A stretch of 13,344 nucleotides of DNA from Sulfurovum sp. (GCA_026193735.1 JAPHUJ010000208.1:1-13344); one strand, 5' to 3'; numbered from the stretch's first letter, positions 1-7,017 are shown. Program-made: numbers and translations. The notes: generated by a model from the sequence alone, not told the origin.

Positions 1-446
1 GGAATACTTTTTCTTGCATCACCAAGTAAGATTTCAATTTTGAACTGTTCATCTTCATAATAGAGTTCAGAGCTGATAGCTTTTATAATGTGTTTAATAC
101 TCCCAAACTCTGGAGGAAAATCAAAAGTATCCAGCGAGCGGACAAGACCTTCATCAAACTCAGGGGAAAGTATGTGTACTTTAGTCTTTAACCCCTGTGT
201 TTTTATATAATATATTGTAGCAAATGTATTATAACCCAAACCAAAACAGATATCTAAAATAGCCAATTGTTTTTTTTCTTTGGTTAAGGCCAAAGCCGGT
301 TTTACATGTTTCTCCAAAGACTCATGTAAAGCGCCATCTTTGGTGGAGTGATACGGTTCATCAAATTCAATAGAAAACAGCGTATTGGTACCATCTTCAC
401 ATAGTACTAACTTTTTCTGTTCCCTTAATGATTCATTATATTTCAT
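1..446 (-). CDS. mnmC: MnmC-like tRNA wobble-uridine methyltransferase, N-terminal part (cut by window edge)
   Basis: Reading leftwards from ATG 446-444 gives 148 codons with no stop before the window ends, so the 3' end is missing. The protein has the layout of the MnmC methyltransferase (MnmD) domain: an opening DGTNTLFSIEFDEPYHST (about residues 18-35) followed by KDGALHES, then the Rossmann SAM-binding loop LDICFGLGYNT (64-74), and LGDARKSI (141-148), matching the GDA segment that carries the catalytic aspartate in this family. MnmC-type enzymes use S-adenosylmethionine to make the last methylation of mnm5(s2)U34 in tRNA. Whether an FAD-dependent MnmC1 domain follows cannot be seen. The start lies inside the end of the upstream gene (11-bp overlap, 436-446), with only a weak AAAGAA Shine-Dalgarno, so translation is probably coupled. 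It is the last visible gene of the luxS operon. Confidence 0.8.
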   Translation of the reverse strand, partial: MKYNESLREQKKLVLCEDGTNTLFSIEFDEPYHSTKDGALHESLEKHVKPALALTKEKKQLAILDICFGLGYNTFATIYYIKTQGLKTKVHILSPEFDEGLVRSLDTFDFPPEFGSIKHIIKAISSELYYEDEQFKIEILLGDARKSI

Positions 447-735
447 CAAGTTCTTTAAATCTAAAGGCAGAGATAAGTTCGTCAATTGTCTCTTCATCAC
501 GTTTGACCAAGATCATCATACCCTCATCCATAAAATCCATATACGGTTCAAACTTATTATCTATAATGACATAGTCAATCCAGTCTTCACCTGTTTGTGT
601 TCTGTCATCAAAAAAACGTGTTGATTTTACTGTGCCACCATCAAAACCGATCAATGCCCAGTGCTTAACATTTGCAAGTGTAGTGATCTTCGAGTCTGTT
701 GGATTTATACCATCTACAGGGATAAGTAAAAACAT
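436..735 (-). CDS. Uncharacterised 99-aa protein, possible NifX/NifB-C-like fold
   Basis: I do not recognise this protein with certainty. It is 99 residues, acidic, with no signal peptide, membrane segment or cysteine, so it is probably cytosolic. The opening FLLIPVDG and the alternation of beta-like stretches (HWALIGFDGG at about 25-34, DWIDYVIIDN at 51-60, GMMILVKRD at 72-80) with a final helix resemble the small alpha/beta fold of the dinitrogenase iron-molybdenum cofactor (NifX/NifB C-terminal) family. The usual glycine-rich loop of that family is not obvious, so this is only a fold-level guess. Its ATG (735-733) shares one base with the luxS stop (TAATG), preceded by an AGAGG ribosome-binding site, and its end overlaps the next gene by 11 bp. 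This tight packing is the best evidence that it is a real gene. Confidence 0.75.
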   Translation of the reverse strand: MFLLIPVDGINPTDSKITTLANVKHWALIGFDGGTVKSTRFFDDRTQTGEDWIDYVIIDNKFEPYMDFMDEGMMILVKRDEETIDELISAFRFKELDEI

Positions 736-1250
736 TAGTTATTTGCCTCTTTCAATTGTTTTTTTGTCATTTTTAACTTCTTATTGCTCATTTTACCAAT
801 ACCTCTCTTGATGACCTTTTCAGCGATATGTTTTGCTTCATCCAATGAGTGCATTTTATAGGTTCCGCATTGATGTAAATTAAGTTCTGGAATATCTTTT
901 TCACTTTTCACGCCAAGTACATCTTCCATAGATTCTTTCCATGCTTTGGCTACAGCCTTTTCTTTTGGTGAACCCAATACTGACATATAAAACCCTGTAC
1001 GACAGCCCATAGGTGAAAGATCTATAATCTCAACTTCCTTACTGTTTAAATGATCTCTCATAAAACCGGCAAAAAGATGCTCCAAAGTATGAATACCCTT
1101 TTCAGGAAGCATCTCTTTATTTGGCACACAAAAACGTAGATCAAACACAGTAATGTCATCTCCGCTTGGACTACTCATCTTTTTAGCAACACGTACGGCA
1201 GGTGCTATCATCTTTGTATGGTCAACGGTGAAACTGTCTAATAATGGCAT
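735..1250 (-). CDS. luxS: S-ribosylhomocysteine lyase LuxS (autoinducer-2 synthase)
   Basis: LuxS cleaves S-ribosylhomocysteine to homocysteine and 4,5-dihydroxy-2,3-pentanedione, the precursor of autoinducer-2, as part of the activated methyl cycle in the cytoplasm. All expected features are present: the metal-binding motif HTLEH (His54, Glu57, His58), a third metal ligand Cys128 in HQCGTY, the catalytic Cys83 in MGCRTG, and the substrate-binding arginine in DLRF (Arg39). At 171 residues it is slightly longer than typical LuxS because of a lysine-rich C-terminal tail (about 147-171). The start is supported by AAGGA at 1261-1257, six bases upstream. It is the first gene of the operon and is followed, with a one-base overlap, by the 99-aa gene and then the MnmC-like gene. 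Nothing indicates a missing catalytic residue, so it should be active. Confidence 0.97.
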   Translation of the reverse strand: MPLLDSFTVDHTKMIAPAVRVAKKMSSPSGDDITVFDLRFCVPNKEMLPEKGIHTLEHLFAGFMRDHLNSKEVEIIDLSPMGCRTGFYMSVLGSPKEKAVAKAWKESMEDVLGVKSEKDIPELNLHQCGTYKMHSLDEAKHIAEKVIKRGIGKMSNKKLKMTKKQLKEANN

Positions 1251-1276
1251 AGGATTTCCTTGATAATATTTTTTTG

Positions 1277-1306
1277 ATTATAGCGAGATTTATTAATAAA
1301 GTTTAA
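1277..1306 (-). promoter_or_regulatory. Probable sigma70 promoter of the luxS operon
   Basis: On the minus strand a perfect TATAAT -10 box lies at 1282-1277. A -35-like TTAAAC lies at 1306-1301, with an 18-bp spacer. Transcription would start near 1270, leaving about 20 bases of leader including the luxS ribosome-binding site. The surrounding sequence is T-rich, as is usual for Campylobacterota promoters. No riboswitch could fit in so short a leader. The call is from motif and position only. Confidence 0.6.
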
Positions 1307-1398
1307 AAAGCAATAAGAATTTAAAGATTTCTTTTGAATTTGTAGTAGATTTAGATGAATGGTAGTTGTGAAGAGAAGGAGTTTACGTATAAGTAAGT

Positions 1399-1426
1399 GA
1401 CTGAACGGAAGAACTTCCATTCAGTC
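1399..1426 (-). terminator. Strong hairpin downstream of porB, candidate transcript end
   Basis: A 28-bp inverted repeat has 13-bp arms around a two-base centre. The single imperfect pair is C/A if read as plus-strand RNA but a U-G wobble in minus-strand RNA, so the hairpin is fully paired only in the porB transcript. It lies about 28 bases beyond the porB stop and about 90 bases upstream of the predicted luxS start point, the right place for a terminator. A second small hairpin (CTGC, four-base loop, GCAG; 1434-1445) sits between it and porB. There is no clean U-run after the stem, so it may instead be a 3'-stabilising structure or a palindromic protein-binding site. Confidence 0.5.
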
Positions 1427-1453
1427 GAAGATACTGCAAAAGCAGAAGAAAGA

Positions 1454-2407
1454 TTAAATTCTAGCTTCTTCACGTCTTTGTAGCATCGCCCAGTTATCAT
1501 CAATATCTTTCTGGATCTTATCGATAACATGTCTATATTCTGGTTTGAACAAGTGCTTATAACGTCCTTGTGCCCCAAGATACTCTTCTGCAGAGATAAT
1601 GTTCTTTGGTCTATAAAGAATGTTCAGCTCGTGCCCATTATGAATTTCATAAAGAGGGAACATCAATGAATCTGTAGCCAAGTCTGTGATACCCATAGTA
1701 TCTTTTGGCTCAAATTTCCATTCTGTACAACATGGAGAAACCGTGTTAATGAAACAAGGTCCTTCAGTTTCAAGTGCAGTTTGGAAACCTTTAGCCATTA
1801 ACTTCCATTTGTTTGGAGCCAACTGCGCAACATACGGTGCACCATGTGCTGCCATAATAGCTACAATGTCTTTTTTCTTCTCTTTTTTACCATAAGAGTG
1901 TGTTCCAGCAACTGATGTTGATGTAGTAGCACCAATCGGTGTAGCAGATGATCTTTGTCCACCTGTATTTGCATAGTTTTCGTTATCTAGACAAATATAT
2001 GTAAAGTCGTGTTGTCTTTCAAATGCACCAGAAAGCCATTGGAAACCAATATCAAATGTACTACCATCCCCACCAAATGCTACAAATTTCACTGGAGCAT
2101 CGTTGTCTTTAAGTGTACCTTTTTTCTTTCTTACTTTATGCATTACTTGCGCAGCAGAAACGGATGTCGCCGCATTTTCAAATCCAATGTGGATCCATGA
2201 GGTGTCCCATGAAGTAAATGGATAAACGGCTGTTGATACTTCAAGACAACCCGTGTTTGCAGAGACAACCAAGTTATCGTCTGTACAGTTCATAAGCTCT
2301 CTAACGATCATAGAGTGAGCACATCCAGGGCAGAGAGTGTGTGCACCCTCAAACCTGTCATTTGTTGTTGAAAACTCTTTTAAGTTTTTTACTGATGTAA
2401 TTGCCAT
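1454..2407 (-). CDS. porB: Pyruvate:ferredoxin/flavodoxin oxidoreductase, beta subunit (TPP-binding)
   Basis: This subunit binds thiamine pyrophosphate and one [4Fe-4S] cluster in the enzyme that interconverts pyruvate + CoA with acetyl-CoA + CO2 and reduced ferredoxin or flavodoxin. The cluster ligands are visible as CPGC (Cys26, Cys29), Cys54 in NTGC, and a cysteine in SPCC (226/227). The TPP/Mg2+ motif starts with GGDGS (112-116) and ends about 30 residues later with DNENYANTGGQ (141-151). The length, 317 residues, matches epsilonproteobacterial PorB. The start has AAGGAG (2420-2414 region) overlapping the end of porA, leaving a three-base gap, so translation is likely coupled. It is the last gene of the por operon and is followed by the hairpin at 1399-1426. 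Confidence 0.96.
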   Translation of the reverse strand: MAITSVKNLKEFSTTNDRFEGAHTLCPGCAHSMIVRELMNCTDDNLVVSANTGCLEVSTAVYPFTSWDTSWIHIGFENAATSVSAAQVMHKVRKKKGTLKDNDAPVKFVAFGGDGSTFDIGFQWLSGAFERQHDFTYICLDNENYANTGGQRSSATPIGATTSTSVAGTHSYGKKEKKKDIVAIMAAHGAPYVAQLAPNKWKLMAKGFQTALETEGPCFINTVSPCCTEWKFEPKDTMGITDLATDSLMFPLYEIHNGHELNILYRPKNIISAEEYLGAQGRYKHLFKPEYRHVIDKIQKDIDDNWAMLQRREEARI

Positions 2408-2410
2408 TTT

Positions 2411-3646
2411 TTAGCTCCTTGCTGTCTTAAAGAATCCCAAGTGCGGTCCTCTAAGATTTGTAAATTGTTGAAGATCTGTTGTAATGTATCCAGCATCAAC
2501 ATTAGCCTGCTGCTCCGTAAGTATTGTCTTAACATTTTCAATAGATAAATCGCGTCCACCAAGACCATAAATATAGTTTGTTACCATTGGTCTTGCCTTT
2601 GAAGTAGCCATTGCACCAGCAACTTCATTATAGAATGCGCCCATAGCCCCACCTGGAGATGAACGGTCTGTGACTGCGATCGACTTCACACCCTCGAGTG
2701 CTTCTCTTACCTCTTCATAAGGGAAAGGTCTAAAACATCTAATAGCAAGAACACCTGCCTTGATCCCTTTTTCCTTTCTTAACTCTTTAGCTGCAACTCT
2801 TGCAGTCTCAACAGTAGTACCAAGACCGATAATACAGACATCTGCATCTTCCATATCATAGGTTTCAACTCTTTTGTACTCTCTGCCGGAAATCTCTTTA
2901 AATTCTGCAAATATAGCATCTATGACTGGTTTTGAATCCATGATAGCTTTATGCTGTTTCGCTTTGTGTTCAAAGTGCCAGTCTTCTTCTGTTTGTGCAC
3001 CATAAGTTACCGGTCTAGAGAAGTCAAGCATATCATCCACTGGGTCTATTACACCTACAAATTTAGCAGCTGCTTCATTTGAAAGTGGGTAAACATTTTG
3101 CGCCGTGTGCGAAGTGATAAATCCATCTTGGTGTACCATAACTGGAAGTCTAACTGAATGGTTTTCAGCTATTCTAAATGCACATAGTGCAAGGTCATAC
3201 GCTTCTTGCGCATTAAAAGCACCCATTTGAATCCAACCAGAATCACGACCTAAATACATATCTGCATGGTCACCACGTACGTTAAGTGGTGCAGCCAATG
3301 CACGGTTTACGACGTTAAGTACGATAGGAAGTCTCATACCAGATGCCTGATAAAGTACCTCGACCATTAGTGCAAATCCTTGTGAAGAGGTCGCAGTTGC
3401 TACACGTCCGCCTGCTGCTGATGCACCAATACATCCTGACATTGCAGCATGCTCAGATTCAACCATGATAAACTCACCATCAATGTATCCGTTACCAACA
3501 TATGAACCATAGTTTTCAACAATGGGTGTTGAAGGGGTAATAGGATACGCAACAACAACATCTACGTCAGCTTGTCTTAATGCTTGAGATGCAGCATAGT
3601 TACCATCCCAAACTTCTCTTTCATTTACTTCAAATTCTACTGCCAT
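2411..3646 (-). CDS. porA: Pyruvate:ferredoxin/flavodoxin oxidoreductase, alpha subunit
   Basis: This is the alpha chain (411 residues), which supplies the pyrimidine-binding half of the TPP site and the transketolase C-terminal-like domain. The family hallmark AYPITPSTP is at residues 33-41. The conserved ESEHAAMS (63-70) contains the glutamate thought to activate TPP (Glu65), and NVRGDHAD (122-129) contains an arginine of the substrate pocket. Length and sequence fit PorA better than the shorter 2-oxoglutarate subunit OorA. Its start has an AAGGA ribosome-binding site seven bases upstream and lies nine bases after porD. With porC, porD and porB it forms a heterotetrameric cytosolic enzyme. 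Reaction direction, pyruvate oxidation or reductive synthesis, cannot be read from the sequence. Confidence 0.96.
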   Translation of the reverse strand: MAVEFEVNEREVWDGNYAASQALRQADVDVVVAYPITPSTPIVENYGSYVGNGYIDGEFIMVESEHAAMSGCIGASAAGGRVATATSSQGFALMVEVLYQASGMRLPIVLNVVNRALAAPLNVRGDHADMYLGRDSGWIQMGAFNAQEAYDLALCAFRIAENHSVRLPVMVHQDGFITSHTAQNVYPLSNEAAAKFVGVIDPVDDMLDFSRPVTYGAQTEEDWHFEHKAKQHKAIMDSKPVIDAIFAEFKEISGREYKRVETYDMEDADVCIIGLGTTVETARVAAKELRKEKGIKAGVLAIRCFRPFPYEEVREALEGVKSIAVTDRSSPGGAMGAFYNEVAGAMATSKARPMVTNYIYGLGGRDLSIENVKTILTEQQANVDAGYITTDLQQFTNLRGPHLGFFKTARS

Positions 3647-3655
3647 AATGGTCCT

Positions 3656-4114
3656 TTAGTTCTTTTCTTTTTTTGTTTTTTCTGGCCACCCAGACAATGC
3701 TGTCTCTAGATCTTCATTTTCTTTAAACATCAATAATGATTTTGGATTTGTAGGACATACTTCCACACAAATCTCACACCCTTTACAGTGATCATAATCA
3801 ATTCCTAACATTTGTTTATCTCTTGAAAGGATAGATGAGTCTGGACACCAAACCCAACAGTTTTGACAATCAATACATACATCGATGTTAAATACCGGCT
3901 TAACCACTCTCCATGATGCAACCGTTGCTGTATATGAATTATAACCAGAGTAATTTCTCTCTTCTGCTTTCAGATTGGCAATGCCACTTGCATCCCCCTC
4001 AAATGAAGGAAGAACACTTCCTTGTGTTACTTCATCCCATCCAAGTAAATCAAAACCAGCCTCAAGTTGGCTTTTACCTCTGTTCTCACTCGCACGTAAT
4101 TTTAAATCTTGCAT
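3656..4114 (-). CDS. porD: Pyruvate:ferredoxin/flavodoxin oxidoreductase, delta subunit (2x[4Fe-4S])
   Basis: A 152-residue ferredoxin-like subunit that passes electrons between the catalytic beta subunit and the soluble carrier. Two classical cluster motifs are present: Cys80, 83, 86 and 90 (CIDCQNCWVWCP) and Cys110, 113, 116 and 120 (CKGCEICVEVCP). The roughly 70 residues before the first cluster form a tryptophan-containing extension typical of Campylobacterota PorD; a lysine-rich tail closes the protein. A strong AGAGGAG ribosome-binding site precedes the ATG, 12 bases after the porC stop. The order gamma-delta-alpha-beta is that of Helicobacter pylori porCDAB. Confidence 0.95.
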   Translation of the reverse strand: MQDLKLRASENRGKSQLEAGFDLLGWDEVTQGSVLPSFEGDASGIANLKAEERNYSGYNSYTATVASWRVVKPVFNIDVCIDCQNCWVWCPDSSILSRDKQMLGIDYDHCKGCEICVEVCPTNPKSLLMFKENEDLETALSGWPEKTKKEKN

Positions 4115-4126
4115 TTTTGCTCCTCT

Positions 4127-4690
4127 TTACTTAACTTCGTTATATGCTCTAGTAATTGCTTCCATATTTGCATCAATGATCTTTTGTGGAAACTTTTTAA
4201 GTACTCTTTTCATGTTCTCTAAGAAATAGTCTAGTTCAAACATACCTGAAATCTTAACAAATGCACCAAGCATAGGTGCGTTTGGCATAGATCTTTTAAT
4301 TGTGTCAAGAGAAATTTGAACACAGTCTACAACATATACTCTGTCTTCTTTTCCAGCAAGTGCAGGAATCCCCGCAATCAATTCTTCTTTAGACAGGCTT
4401 GTAGTAATAATATATTTTGTTTCAGGTTTTTCATTGACTTCAATGTTATCTGTAAATGCCAGTGCCGGGTCAATCACTAAGACGAAGTCAGGGTGCATAA
4501 ACTTGGCATGATTAAAAATCTGCTCATCTGATATTCTATTGTATGCTCTAAGAGCCGCTCCTCTTTTTGCAGAACCGTATAACGCGAAAGCCTGTACTTC
4601 TTTTCCTGTTGTCGCAACAACATCGCCCAAGCCTTTAGCGCCACTTACTGCACCTTGACCTGCACGAGAGTGCCATCTAATCTCTGTCAT
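4127..4690 (-). CDS. porC: Pyruvate:ferredoxin/flavodoxin oxidoreductase, gamma subunit
   Basis: A 187-residue gamma chain of the 2-oxoacid oxidoreductase. The conserved nucleotide-fold loop RAGQGAVSGAK is at residues 9-19, followed by ALYGSAKRGAALRAYNRIS (36-54), the region equivalent to GPExRGG in other gamma chains, and by PNAPMLGAF (136-144). It is the first gene of the four-gene por operon. An AGGAG ribosome-binding site at 4700-4696 sits five bases before the ATG. A TATAAT box lies 27-33 bases upstream, so the operon probably has its own promoter rather than depending on the phosphatase gene in front. A PorC identity is preferred over the OorC paralogue because of the neighbouring porD and porA. 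Confidence 0.94.
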   Translation of the reverse strand: MTEIRWHSRAGQGAVSGAKGLGDVVATTGKEVQAFALYGSAKRGAALRAYNRISDEQIFNHAKFMHPDFVLVIDPALAFTDNIEVNEKPETKYIITTSLSKEELIAGIPALAGKEDRVYVVDCVQISLDTIKRSMPNAPMLGAFVKISGMFELDYFLENMKRVLKKFPQKIIDANMEAITRAYNEVK

Positions 4691-4717
4691 AATATCTCCT
4701 ATTATTTTAAATATACT

Positions 4718-4747
4718 ATTATATTTTGCTCTATTGTAATCTCGTCA
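4718..4747 (-). promoter_or_regulatory. Probable promoter of the porCDAB operon
   Basis: A perfect TATAAT is at 4723-4718 on the minus strand, with a partial -35 (TGACGA, 4747-4742) and an 18-bp spacer. Transcription would begin close to 4711, giving a leader of about 20 bases that contains the AGGAG site of porC. The -35 lies inside the interrupted palindrome at 4729-4800, so binding of a dimeric regulator there could interfere with polymerase; that is inference. Confidence 0.55.
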
Positions 4748-4800
4748 CTCTTAAATTGTGCTTGAAATTACAATTTTTTTAACTTTGTCTTATAATAGAG
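4729..4800. repeat. Nested interrupted palindrome between the phosphatase gene and porC
   Basis: Two pairs of inverted arms share one centre (4764/4765). The outer arms are CTCTATTGTAA (4729-4739) and TTATAATAGAG (4790-4800), matching at 10 of 11 positions. The inner arms are AAATTGT (4753-4759) and ACAATTT (4770-4776), perfect. The right outer arm contains the phosphatase stop codon; the left outer arm lies in the spacer of the predicted porC promoter. On the plus strand the inner arm is followed by a T-run, but no plus-strand gene ends here. High A+T makes a chance origin possible. Confidence 0.35.
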
Positions 4801-5422
4801 TGATAAACTTCACAGCCTCTAGTGCTGTTTTGGATACATTGTCAGTATATGTCAATAATAATGCTTCATCTGCATATCCACATGTTACAGCAACGCAATC
4901 TATATTTGCTGCTTGTGCTGCCAATATATCCATTGGTGTATCACCTATCATCCAATATTTACTTTTATCAGTTTGTAACTTAAATAAAGCTTTTAAGATA
5001 GGTTCAGGATGAGGCTTTGGATGCTCTACATCTTCTCTACCCACCAGTACATCAAAATATTTCATCAAATCCATATGTTCCAAAAGTTCTATGGAATATT
5101 TTGCCGTTTTAGTAGTTACAACCCCCAACTTTGCATGTTTGCTTGCCAGCTTTACGGCTTCTCTTGCATCGGGGAGTAACACTGTCTTTGCACATGAAAT
5201 CTTTCTGTAATGCATCTTATAGGCTTGTACATGGGCATCAACATGAGATGCTTCCACACCGAGTGTTTCAAACATCACATCCAAAGGATGTCCTATCTCC
5301 GCTTTAATGACATCTTCATCCGGGACAGGGGAATTAAACGTCTTAAAAGCTACAGAAAAACTTTCCAGTATCGCTTCAGTGGAGTCTATAAGTGTCCCGT
5401 CTAAATCAAATAATATAATCAT
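4790..5422 (-). CDS. HAD-family phosphatase, phosphoglycolate phosphatase-like
   Basis: A 210-residue cytosolic hydrolase of the haloacid dehalogenase superfamily, Gph/PGP-like branch. All four motifs are present: FDLDGTLIDS (5-14) with nucleophile Asp6 and acid/base Asp8, the threonine in VVTTK (about 103), the lysine in HPKPHPEP (Lys136), and GDTPMD (160-165) binding Mg2+. Residues 15-80 form the helical cap. Such enzymes remove phosphate from small substrates; 2-phosphoglycolate is the usual annotation, but pyrophosphatase or other sugar-phosphate activities fit equally well. It begins one base after the stop of the BT1-type transporter (TAA-T-ATG) with only a weak AAAGAA upstream, so it is probably translated by coupling and shares the transporter promoter. 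Confidence 0.9.
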   Translation of the reverse strand: MIILFDLDGTLIDSTEAILESFSVAFKTFNSPVPDEDVIKAEIGHPLDVMFETLGVEASHVDAHVQAYKMHYRKISCAKTVLLPDAREAVKLASKHAKLGVVTTKTAKYSIELLEHMDLMKYFDVLVGREDVEHPKPHPEPILKALFKLQTDKSKYWMIGDTPMDILAAQAANIDCVAVTCGYADEALLLTYTDNVSKTALEAVKFITLL

Positions 5423-5423
5423 A

Positions 5424-6896
5424 TTATTTCTTTATACTGGGATCAGGGTTAAATTTTATAATAGTTGCAATAGGTACAACAAACCCTATAATGATCACGA
5501 TCCACAACAACATTCCCAAATCATCATAATTTGCAGATACAAGAATATGACCTTCTTCCTGAATCTCTCTAGTCATGATAAATATTTTATTGAGATATTT
5601 ACTGATAAGCCCTCCTGCACTCAATGCAATATTCATCAAACTGGCCATCAGTGCGAACCATGTCCCCTTATGACCTTCTGGTGCATAAATAGCTACCAAT
5701 GTAAGCATCAATACAGCTGCAATATAATCAAAAGGTGAAGCTATGGCCGTGTCAACAAGAGCAACCGTTCTTGCATCGATACCAAGCATGGTATGTACGT
5801 CATAATACATGGCTAAAATAGGCAGAGATAAAATACTGCCTATAACCGTCATCCAGATCAGTACTTTCCCTATAGCTTGATTAATAATAAATTTTGAACT
5901 GATCCACATACCCACCAGAGCAAGTGCTGCTCCTATCTGTCCCAAATCTCCAAAGAATTCTTTATCAAAACCTAGATCATCAATTTGCCACCACGTCAAT
6001 GCAGGACCTACACTGGGCATAGCTCTGTAAACAAAAATAACGATCATTGCCATCTTGATGTGATGTATGGAAGCAGGATCCAAATCAACAGTAAGCGTAT
6101 GGAGCATATACAGCACTACAGCAAGAGAAACAAAAAAGACGATCAACTGAGAATAAGGTACTTCATTATACCCCAAGAACACTACAAAGGCAGCAAAGAT
6201 AAACCCTCCAAAAAAGATCTTTTTATTAAGTGGTGAGCTTGCCACAGGATTCAATTTAACAAAAGTAACCCCCACAATGGAAAGTATGGGAATAAACAAA
6301 GAAAGTTTGAACATTGTTTCATAAGAGTATATCTGGGCGAGCCAACCTTTAAGCCCTGCCACTGTAAAAATAGCAATTCCCAAAGAAAGACGTGCCAGAA
6401 CCTGTATCATCGCCAGTTCTTTTCTTATTTCCTCATCACTTTGAGTTTTATCTACTACTTCTGTACTCATGGTATCGGCCACAACATCTTGCATTACAAA
6501 ACCTACCACAGTGATAACCGAAGCTAAAATATATACCTTTTCTTTCGTATAATGTGACAACCATGGAGCATCTGAAACCAGACCTATCATCATCAATGTA
6601 CCCGTAACTATAAGTGAAGCTCCTATATAGACATATACCTTTCGGTTAGATCCAAAGAATGTAAAAGAGTCCACCATCTGTCCAAATATCATCTTGATCG
6701 TCCAAGGTACTGTCAGCCAAACCCCTAACGCAATAAGATTTTCCGCACTCAACTTCAAATGTTCTTTCACCCAAAAGGTCTCCGCTACAGCGGAAAAGCC
6801 ACTGGCACCATAGGCAAAGTATATAAGAAGAAGCGGGATATAACGCATTTTAATCGCGCGTATAGGTGTCATGATCATGTCAAAAAAGTTTGTCAT
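5424..6896 (-). CDS. MFS membrane transporter of the BT1 (folate-biopterin transporter) family
   Basis: A 490-residue, very hydrophobic protein with about 12 membrane segments and an N-terminal cytosolic stub. The region VPWTIKMIFGQMVDS, then FFGSNRKVYVYIG (about 63-92), matches the family pattern PW-x-iK-p-x-y-G-x-x-SD...fGyrR-x-Y of BT1 transporters. DVVADTMSTEVV (137-148) corresponds to the conserved D-x-x-aD segment in the fourth helix area. Known members in plants, cyanobacteria and kinetoplastids move folates, biopterin or S-adenosylmethionine; the substrate here is unknown. A soluble loop of about 30 residues (431-458) precedes the last helix. No good Shine-Dalgarno precedes the ATG, and Met7 or Met9 could also be used. 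It is the first gene of a two-gene operon with the HAD phosphatase. Confidence 0.82.
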   Translation of the reverse strand: MTNFFDMIMTPIRAIKMRYIPLLLIYFAYGASGFSAVAETFWVKEHLKLSAENLIALGVWLTVPWTIKMIFGQMVDSFTFFGSNRKVYVYIGASLIVTGTLMMIGLVSDAPWLSHYTKEKVYILASVITVVGFVMQDVVADTMSTEVVDKTQSDEEIRKELAMIQVLARLSLGIAIFTVAGLKGWLAQIYSYETMFKLSLFIPILSIVGVTFVKLNPVASSPLNKKIFFGGFIFAAFVVFLGYNEVPYSQLIVFFVSLAVVLYMLHTLTVDLDPASIHHIKMAMIVIFVYRAMPSVGPALTWWQIDDLGFDKEFFGDLGQIGAALALVGMWISSKFIINQAIGKVLIWMTVIGSILSLPILAMYYDVHTMLGIDARTVALVDTAIASPFDYIAAVLMLTLVAIYAPEGHKGTWFALMASLMNIALSAGGLISKYLNKIFIMTREIQEEGHILVSANYDDLGMLLWIVIIIGFVVPIATIIKFNPDPSIKK

Positions 6897-6945
6897 TTAG
6901 TATCTTTAAAAGTAAATTTAACAATCATTTTAGGAAAAAGGACTC

Positions 6946-6951
6946 ATTATA
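6946..6951 (-). promoter_or_regulatory. Candidate proximal -10 box for the BT1 transporter operon
   Basis: TATAAT at 6951-6946 on the minus strand, about 50 bases before the transporter start, gives a leader of roughly 43 bases. No convincing -35 is found 16-18 bases upstream, which is common in Campylobacterota. A short inverted repeat (CCTCA 6965-6969 / TGAGG 6981-6985) sits just upstream. The call rests on the -10 match alone. Confidence 0.4.
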
Positions 6952-7002
6952 TAAGAATTTTTGACCTCATAGAAAATTCGTGAGGCTAAATCATAGTTTT
7001 TT

Positions 7003-7008
7003 ATTATA
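7003..7008 (-). promoter_or_regulatory. Candidate distal -10 box behind a T-rich repeat tract
   Basis: TATAAT at 7008-7003 on the minus strand, about 107 bases before the transporter start. In place of a -35 box it is preceded by the T-rich heptamer repeat 7045-7018. Periodic T-tracts upstream of -10 are the known signature of Campylobacter and Helicobacter sigma70 promoters, so this may be the main promoter of the operon. A leader of about 100 bases would result. Confidence 0.45.
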
Positions 7009-7017
7009 GCTTGAAAA

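Noticed and set aside
385..624. Plus-strand open frame of 79 codons
   Set aside because: It lies opposite the 99-aa gene and the start of the mnmC-like gene, has no ribosome-binding site and encodes no recognisable pattern. The overlapping minus-strand frames have family motifs or coupled starts.
1238..1578. Two minus-strand open frames (1238-1420 and 1351-1578) around the porB-luxS gap
   Set aside because: The first runs through the luxS promoter and hairpin and ends inside luxS in another frame; the second overlaps the porB end out of frame. Neither has a plausible ribosome-binding site or domain.
1454..4690. 2-oxoglutarate:acceptor oxidoreductase (oorDABC) instead of pyruvate enzyme
   Set aside because: The gene order starts with the gamma subunit, the alpha chain is about 410 residues and the delta subunit has the N-terminal extension, all as in porCDAB rather than oorDABC.
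5307..5738. Plus-strand open frame of 143 codons, fairly cysteine- and histidine-rich
   Set aside because: It is antisense to the phosphatase start and the transporter end. The unusual composition is what the reverse of hydrophobic membrane codons gives. No ribosome-binding site or terminator supports it.
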